Shown here one piece after another: positions 45,340-58,637 of a DNA stretch of 64,000 bases (positions are counted from its first letter, which is position 1; each line of letters starts with the position of its first letter). The notes under the pieces are model-generated. The model ran no database searches. It was not told the origin of the DNA and saw nothing but the letters and a program-made list of their open reading frames with translations. Source of the stretch: Epiperipatus broadwayi (Eukaryota; Onychophora; Udeonychophora; Euonychophora; Peripatidae). Both the position numbers and the translations under genes were made by a program. Where the stretch lies: positions 1,938,586-2,002,585 of the forward strand of contig JAQFVV010006272.1 of assembly GCA_028023455.1 (NCBI GenBank). Reading direction: 5' to 3'.

Positions 45340-48300
45340 ATGCAGTAATGATATATGTCACTAATGACATTGAATAAGTTTTACTGCTTTAAAAATAAAT
45401 GACTCTAATTTGAATGCCATAATTTATATAAATAATATGCTATGCCGCTATAAAATATATACAGAGAGAAGATTTTATTTAATAAAATATACATGAAGGT
45501 TTTATTTAGTAAAAGAAACATTAAGATTTACCCCCTTCCCCTTTTCTGTTATTTAAAATAAATAAATCCCACCTTCGTTGATTTTATAATAACTAGAATA
45601 TATAAGTACTGTATTTGATATTTTAAAAGTATGTAAAAATAAAACTAGCAGTTATTAAAAAAAAACTAATCGGTTACTTTTTCAGAATTGAATAACATTT
45701 ATAAAATAAATAAGGTTTCAAAGTGTTAATTAGCTTAAGTTCTGGATTCACCCTGGGTAGAAAATCCAGAGTTAAACAAATATATTTTTATACAAAAACA
45801 TAAATAAAATGTTGGCTCGTAAAACCATCTGACGAACGTATTAATTAATAATGTTTTATGTTTTAAAGGAACATTAATAATCTCAATTCATGAAGGTTTA
45901 TTTAAAAGAAAGAAAAGATTTGAGAAATTCAACTCGTCAGATTGTTTGAGACTGGCATATTAATAAGAAAAGCATATATATAAAATCAAATAATAAATAA
46001 AATGACCTTACCAAGGTTAAAGAAAGTTAGAGCATATGACAGATTAAATTTATAGAAATAATTTAAGAGCAATTTATATATTAGAAAAGTTACAAAATTA
46101 AATTATACATTACGAGAAATTGATAGTAGAGTTTGAGATTAATTAGACTAGTTTTACTTGTGGCTTGAAAATTTACCTTGCACTATTTTAAGAGTCCATA
46201 TTTTAAAGTCTGCTCATGCATGGCAATTGGTTCTTAAATAACAGCAAGCTTTTATTCAGCATTGCACAATTCTCCAATTGGGCTTTTACTTCATTCTATG
46301 GGAGCATGATATTACGGCAGTGGAAGATGATGACCCAACAAGGCCGAGAAGGGTGGTGGACTTACTACTACATCTTCTTGGTTTTACAGTGACGTGTAGC
46401 ATGTTATCAATACAGTTCTCTCAATAGTAGCTAATCTCTTGGTGATTTTCTATCAGGCCATTTTATACTCCTGCCCAGGTATTTTAAGAATGATTTTAAT
46501 TACATAGTTTTAGCTTAAAATCAAATCTCTGATCTAAAATCTTAAGCTTTTTCTTTATCGTTTGTTTTTGAAGATGCAACAGTAAGATAACGTCCAAAAA
46601 TAAATTCAAATCTATTTCCAGATTAGAAATAGATTTGAGAAAAATGTTTATAACAAAAGAAAATCTTTAATCTTAATCCCCATTTCATTTTAAGTAAAAA
46701 CTTTAATTAAAAATATATCCCCGAGATTAAAACAATAGTGTTTCCAACCCTTTAATTATTTTTGGACAATAACGGTGGCATCTTCCATCTTGGATTTTAC
46801 AAAATATACAGTTTAAAAGGAAAAACATGCAATTTAAAAAGAAAAAGTTTAAAAAATGACGTATAATAAAATATTTAAAACGTCAATAGTTTGTTAGTAA
46901 GTTTTTGCTCCTATATATATATTTGAGCCGCATCTATGTACTTTAATAAAAAAGAACTAATAATTAATAAAAAGAATTAATAATAATTTAAAAAAATATT
47001 AGTGAAACGTTAAAATTTTATAACTTAGGCGCGCATCTCAAATATATATATAAAATAAATATACATGACAAAAGGAGCGGGATGGGATATAGGGTTTGAA
47101 TACAGGTTAGTAGATGGAACTATGAAGCTCAATCTTAAGCTAAGATTGACTGATTCAATATCCAATAACAATAAAGCTTCTTTTCACCTCTCCAAGAAAT
47201 GGACACTCTAATCTAAATAGTTAACATTGTAATTTAAATAAATTTGAATTTCATTAACTGTATATACATACACACTCTCTATTACTATGAATATAAGAAT
47301 ATCATACATTCTCAAAAGTGTTCAACCATATAATTTTTATAAAATTAATAAACTTATCTATTAATGCATATAAGCGCATATATTATGTCTGTTACATTTT
47401 ATATATGAGAAGTATAAACTGTTAACTTTATTTTCAACTAATATAAACAAACATTTGTCTTAATATATGCTTAAGAATAACATCCATTGCCATAGATTAC
47501 TGTTTTAAAGTCATTGGAAAAACCATGTACAAATAATACCTACAAGGACAATAGTTAACAGTATTGATTTTATGTTACCCTAGAACCCTCAACCATGCAT
47601 TAAAATACAAGCCTGAATGGCACATCTGTCAACAGCAATCCAAAATTTCAAGGACGCCTGCAATGCTATCTTTTGAACTTAAATCTAATTTTACATGTAT
47701 TTACCTACAAGCATGGATTGCCCATATAATCATTGCAATTCAACTTTGTAAAAATCTTTTCTAATTCTCTTAGAGGAATAAAGATTATTGTTGAAACATT
47801 TTGTAGTAATATTAAAAAAAAAAAAAAGAATAATTATTTTCTTATATTTAATTAAAACAAAAACAAAAAGTATAAACAATGTGCATTTCTATGCCAATTT
47901 ATATGAGTATATATAAATTTTGACACAAATATGTTTAGCATATAAAAGAAAGTTTACCATTAAGTTCACATTCATTATATATATAACGAATGTGTATATA
48001 TATATATTTTTGTTATTGCTTTAAAGACTTTTTTCAAAGATTATACAATATTAATTTGTCAAATTACTTACTTGGAAAAAATCAAATTAAAAAAAAAAAA
48101 ACAAATATACACAAAGTAAGAAATAGGAAGCAACTTAGATAAAAACAGATAAGTTTACTAGATAAAAATTATCCCCCCAAAAAAAAACTACACATTTAAC
48201 AATGCTTTCATCAAAAAATTAAAATATAATACAAACAAAAATCAAAAACTGAATCCTAACAATAAATATAAAACATCTTTTATTATTCTGTATTCATGTC

Positions 48301-50235
48301 ATTCTATTTAAATTTTACAGGATTCAAAATGTCTGTTTAATTAGATTTACATTATAATATTTTGAAGAGATATTTTAGATTAATTCATGGGGTTTTTTTT
48401 TTTTTTAATATTAAAAACAAACTCACACTTACTAATCCTACATAAGGACTATGGCCTTCTACAGTTCAAAAGTTTTTTTTTTCTCTATATCATTAGTATC
48501 TGGCCTAAAAATTCCTTACTGAAAAATACAAAGCTCAATATTCATTCATTAAATCATTGCCAAAAAATTTCTGGATCGATTGAAAAAAACTAAAGGGTTT
48601 AAACTAAAAGTGAATCTTGGATTAAGTTGCTGTAGAGTTTATAATCAATAGTAAATTATAAACAAATTTTCCAACAGGAAAAGATGTCAATAATTTCTTC
48701 TTTTTTTTAATCATTGCTGAAATCAGAATATCATACAAAAAGTAGTAGGTGTGCATTCACTTTATGTACACTTTTACATGTGGAGCATGAAAAATTTTAA
48801 TTAATTTCTTAAAAGTTTGAATGCAAAGGTCATATAAATTTTTAAAGTGACTAGTACTAAAATTATAAATGGTATAACAATATTACTTATTTACAGCCAT
48901 ATAATAAGTTACTTAAAAAATCATATGATGTTTAACAGCAAGAAATAAAGTAAGCACTAATTCAGTCAATTAATCAATCTGAGTTTTTTCTTGTTCCAAT
49001 CTCAGAATTATTTCCATCACTCTACTGCTATTTAAACAGCATAGGACAAGAAAAAAAAATGTATAGTTAACCAGAAAATCATATGATGTTAAAACAACAA
49101 GTGGCAGGTCAAGAACAACAGAGACTTCTTTTGACTTTATTTAACTGAGAATCAATCTTGGAATCTTTAGCTCAGAGGCCATTTGATGACTATGAAAACA
49201 AATGTGCATCCATTTAAACAAATTACAAATATTTACCTGAAACAAAATAAATCTTGTGAATTTTCTAAAGATGATATATAAATTAATACATTGTACAGGC
49301 TTACACACATCTGCACATATATAATGTAATATAAGGGATTCGAATAGTGTCTAAATGTTTTCAATAGAATATTCAGCATCAGGAATAATTTTAGCTGAAC
49401 ATTTTCCTGATTGGTAGATGAATAATAGTTATTTATGATGATCATAAAGTTGCAAAGGGCTTTAATTCTTTAAAGTCAATAAAATCTGTGACTAAAGTAA
49501 GTCAAATAAGAAAGTGTGTTTAAAAAATCTCGAAAACTTGTAATGCAATATTTAGCTAATGTGTTAATTTTTGTGTGTGTGTGGGAGGGGGGTAATGATA
49601 TTTAATTGGCTTTAAAATATATATAGGTTAATAACCATAACAATGATATAAGAAATTCTCCTTAAGTTTTATAATATATATTTAATATCTACATGCATAA
49701 TTATTATATCAAATAAAGCAGTTTGTTAGTGTTTTGGATAAGTTCAAAAAAAACATCCTAAGAAGAGGTTAGGATATGATAAAAACTAAGTAGAAATCAG
49801 ATATCCATATTGATATTTTTTTAAACTAAACTGGTAATTCAGTATTTTGAACATTGAAATATTAAGATCGTCTTTCAAGCTCATTAAGAATTCAAAAAGA
49901 GATATAAATCAACCAAGTATGACAAGCTATCTCATATTATATTTGTGGGTTGAAAAAATCATCAGAAAGTCTTTATATACACAAAAAAAAAGATGAATTG
50001 CTTATATAACTGGCTACTACAAATACTAGATGTAAAAAATCTGGGGTAGTATTATACAAACCACTACTAAAATTTCCAATTAACCAAGACAAAAAAGCAC
50101 ATTGAAAATCAAAATTTGCAATATGTAATAGTTTGCTAAATCTCGATATGATACATCATATTTGCCTGAACTATGAATGCTGCTTAAAAAAAAATACCTA
50201 TTTCATCACATAATGCATGCATAAAATTAGAACTG
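45340..50235. other. AT-rich intergenic sequence
   Basis: No supported gene. A short palindrome spans 47967-47994 (acattc...tatata...gaatgt). An R4-like degenerate hammerhead motif may be at 47766-47806. C/A-rich and GT-rich short runs are near 48173 and 49572. Confidence 0.4.
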
Positions 50236-50453
50236 AATTTGATTCATTTTCTATCCACATTGTCCTTTTATAATATGATGCAATGTTATAGTGAAAGATC
50301 AGATAAGGGAATATCTTTTATACAAAATAAAAATGAAAATGAGTACGTAACTATTTATAAAAATAAATTAATGGATAAAAGATATTTAGAGATAGTTAGC
50401 TTAATGCTATCAGCACTAAAATTATTATCATTTATAACTATAGAGTTGAAAAG

Positions 50454-50541
50454 GCTGATAAGCAACCAGCTTCAATTTACATTTGTATAATAGCTTTGCT
50501 GATAAGCAACCAGCTTCAATTTACATTTGTATAATAGCTTT
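50454..50541. repeat. exact 44-bp tandem duplication next to RTE 3' end
   Basis: 50454-50497 and 50498-50541 are identical (starting gctgataagcaaccagcttc). The second copy ends where the 3' end of RTE copy 5 begins (50542). Being exact, the duplication is recent. Confidence 0.92.
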
Positions 50542-50549
50542 ATAAATGT

Positions 50550-51237
50550 CATCATCATCAACCATTACCAATCCACTGCAGGTCTCTCCACGTTCAATCC
50601 ATTTTTTCTTATCTCTAGCTTCCCTTCTCCACATCACGCCTGCACAATTTCTTATTTTATCCATCCACCTCACATGTGGTCTCTTTCTGGGTCTTTTACA
50701 ATCTCTTGGAACCTAGTTTAATATTTCAATTGTCCATCTATTATCATCTCTTCTAGCAATATGTCCAGCCCAACTCCACTTCAGACTTTTAATTTTTTCA
50801 ATGAGGTCAGTAACACATGTTTGTTCTCTTACCCATACATTGCATTTTCGATCCCTTCTTGTTACTCCCAACATGCATTTCTCCATACTTCTTTAAGTGG
50901 TCTGAAGTCTCTGTATTGCTCTTCTATTAAGTGTCCAAGTCTCAGATCCATAAGTAAGAACTGGCAAAACACATTTATTAAAAACCTTCCTTTTCAAACA
51001 CATAGGCATATTTCTTTTTAGTATCAAGTTATTTCTACCAAAAGCACTCCAACCAAGTTTAATTGTATGATTAATTTCATCCATTATGTTTCCATCTGTA
51101 TTAATAATCTGACCGAGGTATTTGTAACTGTTAACTTCTTCTAACTCATCATAATCAATCTTTATTTTCATATTTTGAGAAAATCTATTAAACATTACTT
51201 TAGTCTTTTTAACATTTATCTTTAGTCCTACTTTCAT
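50550..51237 (-). pseudogene. RTE protein, thumb and C-terminal part
   Basis: Open for 114 codons (51237-50893) and then readable in shifted frames to the tail. It contains KVGLKINVKKTKVMFNRFS (the Lys-rich strand after motif C), YKYLGQIINTDGNIMDEINH, AFGRNNLILKRNMPMCLKRK and VLPVLTYGSETWTLNRRAI. These follow the catalytic RT motifs in this family and probably help bind the template RNA. A frame change near 50895 separates the last ~110 codons, which end in VMVDDD-like residues encoded by the (ATG)n tail, so coding reaches the very 3' end. Confidence 0.85.
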
Positions 51238-52742
51238 CTAATAACTCCTGCAACATTTCCTGTAGACCTAAAGCATTATTTGCAAAAACAACTACATCAT
51301 CTGCAAAATCTAAATGACTTAAATAATCTCCATTTACTTTCACCCTTTTAGCTTCCCATTTTAATCCACAAAATAAATATTTCTTGCAGCACTGCTGTAA
51401 AACGTTTTGGAGATATGGAGTCACCCTGACTTACACCCTTTTCAATATTGATTTTCCTACTATCATCATGTAATCTAATTGTTGCTGTTGCATTTTTATA
51501 AATATTCTTTAAAATATGACAATATCCTGGATTTATACCTTGATGATCCAATGCTTTAATCACTGAAGAAATGTTTATAGAATCAAATGCCTTTTCATAA
51601 TCTACAAATCCTAAGCACAATGGCAACTCATATTCATTTGTCCTTTCTATAACTTCTCTCAATACCTGGATATGATCTACTGTACCAAAACCACTTTTAA
51701 ATCCAGCTTGTTCTCTTGGTTGGTGGAAATCCAGTGTTTTCTGTAGACGAGTTATAATTATCTTAGTAAAAATTTTGTATAAAACTGATAAAAGACTGAT
51801 AGGTCTGTAATTTCTAATATCTTCTTTATCACCTTTTTTAAATATTAATATTAATACTGCATTCTTCCAATCATCTGGTACATCTTTATCATTTAGACAT
51901 TTGGTATATAACTTTGCTAAAAAAATTTCTATTTCTTCACCTGCTTCTTTTAATATATCAATTATAATTCCATCATTACCTGGAGCCTTCCCTTTCTTCA
52001 TAAATTTAATTGCATGTCTCACTTCCTCATTCAAAATTCTGGGCAATTTGGAAGATATAATAGGTATAGGAGGCACTTGTTCTTTATTACTATATAATTC
52101 TTGATAGAAGTCTTCTACACATTTCATGATGTCATCTCTCTTTTTAGTAATAATACCATCTTTTTTTCTTATTGCAGATATAAATTTCCTACCAATACCA
52201 AAATGTTGTTTTACATTCTTTAGACTTTTATTCTCTTCTACAGCTTTCTTTGCTAGTTCACAATTATACTTTCTTATATCATTTTCAACTCTTTTCCGCA
52301 CCATTTTACAAAATTCGAGATATTCAATCTTTTTTAATGCATCATTGTTGTATATCCTCATATTTCTTCTTTTCTTCATAAATTCTCTAGTCTCAGTAGA
52401 AATTTTATTGATCAATTGCTGCTTTTTACCAGCTATCTTTGTTGCAGTTTTTAAAAGTGTATCAGTTATTTTCCTATTAATGTCGTTCAAATCTGAATCA
52501 TGTTCAAAATCTACTAATACTTGAAACCAATTTGTAAGTTCTAATTTAAATACATTAGAATGTTTCTGAAGATTAGGAATATCAACTGTAAATATTGTTT
52601 TTCTTAATAATTTTTGTCTCTCTAGTTTTGCATTAACATGTATCTTACATCTTACTAATCGATGATCACTTCCTGTGTTAAATTTATTAAAAACATTACA
52701 ATCTTGAAATATGTATTTTCTGTTAGTCAAAATATAATCCAA
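51209..52742 (-). pseudogene. RTE protein, end of endonuclease through reverse transcriptase
   Basis: A 464-codon frame (52742-51348) starts with the last endonuclease motifs (LDYILTNRK, then GSDHRLVRCK by residue ~33), a linker of about 200 residues, and the RT: GKAPGNDG (about residue 250), NYRPISLLSVLYKIFTKII, EQAGFKSGFGTVDHI, LGFVDYEKAFDS (motif A) and GVSQGDSISP (motif B). Near 51400-51350 the frame shifts by a short indel, and the next frame (51424-51209) supplies LDFADDVVVFANNALGL (motif C). A second shift joins the thumb. Apart from the shifts, the catalytic Asp residues are present. It would copy RNA to DNA at a nicked target. It is broken as read. Confidence 0.9.
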
Positions 52743-52797
52743 TTCTGCTGTATCTTCATTTGGATGCTTCCATGTCCATTTCCTTTTAACATTTTTC

Positions 52798-53649
52798 TCA
52801 AAAAAAAGAATTCATAATATAAAGTTTTTCTTTTTCTGCAAACTCCACAAGTCTATGTCCTCTCTCATTTCTATTACCATAACCAAAATTACCTACAGCA
52901 TTTTCATCTTTCATTTGTTTACCAATTCTAGCATTAAAGTCTCCCATAACAATTTTAAAATGTTGTTTACTCTGATCAAAAGCCTTTTGTACATCCATAT
53001 AAAAATCTTCTATAACTTCATCACTATGAGAACTTGTTGGGGCATAAACCTGAATTATCTGCATTTGGTATCTGCTATTAAGTTGTAAAACTAATCTTGC
53101 CACTCTGTCTGATACACCATCAATCTCCACAATGTTATTCTTCCATTTTTTATTTATAATGAATCCTACTCCACTTGTATTTCCAATATTTGTGCCTTTA
53201 TAGTAGAGTATATGTCCACTTTTTAAATCAATTGTTTCTTCACCTTTTCTTCTAACTTCACAAAGTCCAATAATGTCCCATTTAATATAAGACAGTTCTT
53301 CTTCTAACTCTTGCAATCTTCCTTCACTTGAAAGTGATCTGCAGTTGTAAGTACCTAAATAAAAAGTCATCATCAAATGGCAGCCTGAGTCCGCAATCAG
53401 GGGATTTTTAGCACCCTCCGCCTTCGGCCACCAACTGCTGCCTTGGTTGGTGACTTTACAGCCTCCTGGGAATAAGGGCCATGATTTATTTTTGTCTGTC
53501 ATGATTGTATATATTGGAAAAAATATTCTTAAACTCGGAGATAAAAAGCCAATAAACTCACCATGCTGACTAATGCGTGTTGGTGAGCAGCCCATCCATG
53601 TTCGTATACTATATGAATAATCACATAGTAATAACAGCTGCAATGACAA
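52798..53649 (-). pseudogene. RTE protein, AP endonuclease domain
   Basis: A 283-codon frame. The domain proper starts at about residue 97 (LGTYNCRSLSSEGRLQELEE), followed by WDIIGLCEVRRKGEE (catalytic Glu), SGVGFIINKKWKNN, QIIQVYAPTSSHS and VMGDFNARIGKQ (Asp/Asn), and ends IMNSFF. These are the motifs of the apurinic-type endonuclease that nicks the target for priming. The frame then breaks at a homopolymer (T8 in the coding sense, 52798-52806), and translation resumes in the next frame. The first ~95 residues of the frame lie in the leader and are probably not all protein. Initiation may be at the Met before FYLGTYNC. Confidence 0.9.
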
Positions 53650-53759
53650 GAACGTATGGAGTGGACATTAGGAATTTGCCCTGCTTGGTTCCTTTAAGGC
53701 CTCCAAGAGAAATCAAAGGATCTCCTTTCAGTTTTTCTAAGTTTATAGTAAAAAGAGGA

Positions 53760-56700
53760 CCTTGAAAAGGAACTCAACTATAATTGCAAATTATTATATG
53801 CTTTTGTGATATCAACTAGTTGAGGTCTGAAAACTGTAAAATTATTTTGAAAAAATCTTTAAATCTATTATTCTGTAACTGTATGAAGATTTACTTCTTT
53901 TCTTTTACTACTCAAATAAATCTAATCTTTTCTTTGGAAATGAACGAATGCTACTAAATGAATTAATTATATTATTGTATTTTATAAACAAAGAATCGAA
54001 GACATCATCTTTCATCCTTTTTGCTAGTTAAGGAATACATGTACTTAAAATTATAGGTCAACTTCTTAGTAAATGCACAAATATTTGTTTAGATATGTTT
54101 GTTTTGGCATCAAATGACACAAAATGCAGCATTTCTGCTAATATTCTCTAAAAATTTCACATGATGTATTATTTTCTATGATAATGGATATATTTTAGAG
54201 TTATAAGAAAGATCTCTATAATTATTAAAATGAAGAAGACTTGAAGAGTTTTCTTGAATATAGTTAACAATTATCCTAACTTTACTAATAATATTATGTT
54301 CTTTAAAAATATTAATCTTCTGTTGATGTATAAAAATTTTCTATTTCACTTTGTAACAATGCAATAAATCATTCTTTTTCCTCTCTCTGAAAAAGCACCC
54401 TATATGCATACACTTATTAAATTAAACAAATTACTTTCACTTCACAAGAATCTATCTTTAAAAATATTCAGAACTTCAATTATATCCTATTCTCACCATT
54501 AATAATAGCCAAAAATGTTTAAAAAATTTTAGAAAAAATACCAATAAAGAGCAAAATTTTGAAATGAATCAGCAATATCATTAAACTCATATATGCAATC
54601 AAAAAATAACCATCTTTTTTGAAAAAAATTTCTAAGGTGTTTTGTAACATTATTTGCTATTTCAAGTTATCTTTCAGTTATAGTTCTTTACTTTAAAAAA
54701 ACTTGTTTGAATATATCAATGTTATTTGAATCAAAATATATTACTATTTTAACAATGCATCTTTTATAACTTTCACATCATTATATAACTTAAACTTTGT
54801 CCCATGCCACTTGCAAAGAAAATTTCATAGTTTTAATCCAGTTATCACTTGAAATATTTGTTGTTGGTTGAATATTTAAAATAATTGTGTGTATTGTATC
54901 ACTATTGAAATCTCAGTATCACAAACTAAGCACACAACTTTATCTTCAATTTTAAGCATGTGCTACTACAGTTTCCATTCACTAATATATACTACAGTTT
55001 CCATTCACTAATATATACGCTAGTCTGATTCTGTAATTGTTCTTGTATTTAAAATTGATATATTTGATATTAAGTTAAATTTAAAAAAAAAAATTATTAG
55101 CAAATTAAAAGACCATTTACTTGTTCAGCTTATTCTAAAATGACAATGTATATGATAGTATCACAAAACACTCATAACAAAACTAAATGGATTTATTTTA
55201 TCAAAACTGACATTGTCCAAATTTCTTAAGTAACAAATTAACATAATATGTTTTAGCTACTGAACAGTGATTAGATAAGATTAATACACTAATAGATCAA
55301 CAATGACCATGGCTTTTAATACTGTGATTAAAAAATAATACATTTCTAAAAATATAATTAATTTAAATATATTCCATTTGAGAATGTATAATTTGTAAAT
55401 GATGAATATAAATAATTGACAAAACATGCAAAAAAAGTTGTACACTGCAAAATCCTGTGTTAACCTAAGAGATGTAGGTTCACAGTCCTTGCTATAATTT
55501 AAAAAATTATTAACAAACTATAAAAATATATTAACTTTATAAAATGTTTATCACCAAAAATATATTGCAGCAATTATGGCAAAAATATTATTATAGTGCT
55601 TTGTTCAGTTCATAATCATAATTTAGTATTTAAATATAGAATAAATATACAAAAACTTAAGGTTCTATAATTTATAGGATGAAATTTTATTGAAAAGTCT
55701 AGGATGCTTTTAGCACAATGTAGCAATACCTAGCTTTAATCTAATGTAAAATTATATCTATGTGTTGTGTGTGTAATCTGCATAATTTGTTTCATTTCAA
55801 TATGACGTCACACAGAATTGTTGTTAAAATTAATAAACGACATAAAATGATTTTGACAATATAAAAATGAGAGAATGATATTTTAAGCATATTTGTGTGG
55901 CTGAGAGTGTGCACAGTTTAATTATATATAGAGATAAATGTGTGTGGAGTTCATGTATATGCAAGCATATAATACATATAGAATATGTGCCAGTGAGTTT
56001 ATATGTGTATAATAAATACATTAGATTTAAGTTATGAATTGACATATTATATCAAATAAAAATTTCCCTATCTAAATAATAAATTTAGTATTTGAAATTT
56101 ATTGTTTAAAAAGGACAATTTTTATTTGATAATTTGTATGTAATTTATAATATAAACCCAATAATTAAATGCAAGTGGCATATTATGTGGATAATAAAAT
56201 ATTCATTTTGAAACTATATTTGTAAAATGAATAATATTAAACTATTTTTTCAAACTCATAAAAAAATTTTTCCTTTTTTTTTTACATACTTTTATTTAAA
56301 AATATTCATTAAAGAGTTGTTGGTTTTCATACCTTATAAGAAATCCTTTTGCGATGTTTATCTTCATACGCTGAATAATTCTTTGCATTTGATTTCAAAT
56401 GCTGAATTTTCTTGCTGACATCTAGAGGCAATTTCCTAAACCAATCCTTATTACCAAAAATAACAAATTAAATATTGCTTTAAAAACAAACTAGTATTGA
56501 TAATGGATATAAAAAGAAATATATATCATTTAATTTTTAACACTTAAACGTAAATTTGATATACATTTAGATATATTTTTCTATAGGCAGATACAACAGT
56601 TACTAATAATGAAAAAAAAATTACTCTAGAGATGAGTATTGGGATAACTATACAAACCAATCTCTGAACCAGAAAGAAATACGACCAAATATGGAACATT

Positions 56701-56920
56701 TCTGTTTATATAATGTTTTGCAGTAGTGTCTTTTAACTTCTTTTGCTAAAAACTTTTTTTTTCTGAAATACTTCAGCACCATATCAAACTATAGCTCTCC
56801 TATGAACTCTATTCTCTGCCCAATTTGCTCAAAGGAAAACTACCATCATTGCACTTCTTCAAAATGTTTTTGAAATAATCTTTATAATATAAATGGGATT
56901 TATGTTCCTACAAAAACCAT
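53760..56920. other. AT-rich intergenic sequence
   Basis: No supported gene. Contains the 26-bp tandem duplication at 54965-55016 and a GT-rich run near 55760. Confidence 0.4.
54965..55016. repeat. exact 26-bp tandem duplication
   Basis: 54965-54990 and 54991-55016 are identical (unit begins actacagtttccattcacta). Recent slippage or repair. Confidence 0.92.
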
Positions 56921-57110
56921 GCTCAAGTTCATCATAAAACACTCTTTTAGGAATATTGATAATTTTTATTAGTCATCCATTAGACTAGTGACTATCTACT
57001 CAATAATATCTCTGTATTTTAATCTCATGCAAAGTAGAGACTGGTTTCTATCTGCTTTTAATACCTTGTAGAGAAGTGATACAAAATTTGTGAAAAATAA
57101 GTATGATCCC

Positions 57111-57154
57111 CATGGTGCACATTTTATGCTGAACCAGCACTCATTAATTGGCCC
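57111..57154 (-). ncRNA. hammerhead ribozyme motif, family R1 (copy f), decayed
   Basis: Minus strand: CCAA, TTAATGA (expected CTGATGA), GTGCT-GGTTC-AGCAT (stem II intact), AAA (expected GAA), then a degraded stem III and stem I. Clearly homologous, probably inactive. Confidence 0.6.
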
Positions 57155-57490
57155 AGATTACAATCTCTTACACATATCTTTATCATTGTTCAGTATATAA
57201 AAATAATCAATTATTATAGTTTAATTGATGTGTCAAACTTACTGCTCTCACAAGTTTGATATAAACCACTTGATAAAAGTACATTAATAATTTTTATTAG
57301 CTATCTATTAGACTAAAGATTATCTACTTAATGAATAATATTTCTATAGTGTAATTTTCATTATCCCATTCTCGTGTAAGCTAGGTATTGGTTTCTTTTA
57401 ACTTTTAACAAGTAAAAAAAAAATATGATCACCAAGATGCATATTTTGCCTTGAACAATGATAAAGGGTATATGTAAGAAACTGTGATCA

Positions 57491-57537
57491 GGACCATCTG
57501 ATGAATGCTGGTGCAGCACGAAATGTGTATTTTGGTG
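57491..57537 (+). ncRNA. hammerhead ribozyme motif, family R1 (copy g)
   Basis: ACCAT, CTGATGA (57498-57504), ATGCT-GGTGC-AGCAC (four pairs, outer A-C mismatch), GAA (57520-57522), ATGTGTAT (imperfect stem III), T, TTGGT (four stem I pairs). Box residues are intact. Confidence 0.7.
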
Positions 57538-58004
57538 ATCATAGTTTTTTTCACATGTCTTTGGATATATGTTTGCTACATCCCTCCACAAGGTGATAAA
57601 AGTGGATAGAGACCAATCCCTACTTTCAGTGACAGTAGTGTAGTGAAAATTATACCATAGAAAGATTTGTTCATTAAGAGAATAATCTCTAGACTAAAGA
57701 GTGACTAATAAAAATTATTAATATACTTCCATTAATTGGTCTGTTTCAATCTTGTGAGAGCAGTACATTTGACATTTATTAATTTATCTACAATAGTTGG
57801 CTATCTATATATATTGAAAAATGATACAAATATAAAACAGAATGTGATCTAGGTCAACAGCACAAAATACAGATCATCCTTCTTTTTTTCACATCTTTGG
57901 TTTTTTGTTTAATACACCCCTCCAAAAGGTGTCAGAAGCAGATAGAAACCAGTCACTATCTTAAGTGAGAGTGGGATAATGAAAATTACATTACAGGTTG
58001 TATG

Positions 58005-58635
58005 GTTATTTGTTTTGCACCTCCAATCCAACAAAGATGTTATTTTACACTAGTAAATTCAATAGTATCAGATCCAACAACTTGAAGAACATAGTGATTG
58101 TTTTTATCATATAGCCATTTTTAAAAGAAATTATTAAGCATTCTTAAAGTTTCTATATTGTGTCAATAGAATAGACCACATATCACTTCCTTACAAAAAA
58201 TTCCCTGTGGTGAAATACCTTATCATTTAACTTGTTAAAAGAAGCAGCAGACATTGGAGGCTGTAATGCACTTCAACACCTAATTATGCAAGATATTTAA
58301 ATTTGTCTTACAAACTCAAGTTGATAACCATGCAACCAAGAAATTATTGATTTTTCTTCTATCACTGGCTGATATAAAGTTTGAGTCTTCTGAACATAAT
58401 TACTTTGCATCCAAAGCATTAATACATTTGGTAGATTGACAATAACAACAGGTGTTTTAAATTTAACTATTTTTAAATAAGAATAATTTTGAATTTTTTC
58501 TTTTTTTTATTTATTATTTTTTATATTCAAATCCGCTCTGAAATTATCACTATAATTTGTCAATGTTCACAGCAGTTTTGCTGTCGACTTCCAGAGATCT
58601 TGTGGTCGATGTCTTGGTCACCCCTGCTATATATA
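58005..58635. other. AT-rich intergenic sequence
   Basis: No supported feature. A somewhat GC-richer patch leads into the terminal-inverted-repeat element at 58638. Confidence 0.35.
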
Positions 58636-58637
58636 TA

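Larger units (their letters stand above)
50542..53750 (-). mobile_element. RTE-like LINE copy 5, near full length
   Basis: This is the most complete copy of the family, about 3.2 kb, minus strand. Order from the 5' end at about 53750: leader, AP endonuclease, linker, reverse transcriptase, thumb and C-terminal region, short (ATG)n tail (50548-50556). One long protein was interrupted by a few frameshifts (listed separately), so the copy is inactive as read. A single EN-RT protein, no separate ORF1, and a microsatellite tail point to the RTE clade. The clade is inferred from layout and wording, not from a tree. No clear target-site duplication was found. The exact 44-bp repeat beside the 3' end may be related to the insertion. 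Confidence 0.93.
56935..58000. mobile_element. R1-related compound inverted element (second locus)
   Basis: A block near 56955-57060 (attagtcatccattagacta ... gagactggtttctatctgc) recurs directly at 57285-57400 and inverted at 57600-57730 and 57930-57995. Hammerhead-related sequences alternate with it: minus strand at 57111-57154 and (truncated) 57431-57450, plus strand at 57491-57537 and (degraded) about 57851-57880. So this locus also has two direct then two inverted units, here about 320-360 bp long, meeting near 57450-57490. Its body differs from the 25-kb locus although the ribozyme block is related. No reading frame. Limits are approximate. Confidence 0.65.

Noticed and set aside
52126-52524. 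132-codon open frame on the plus strand
   Set aside because: Antisense shadow of the RTE reverse transcriptase on the minus strand.
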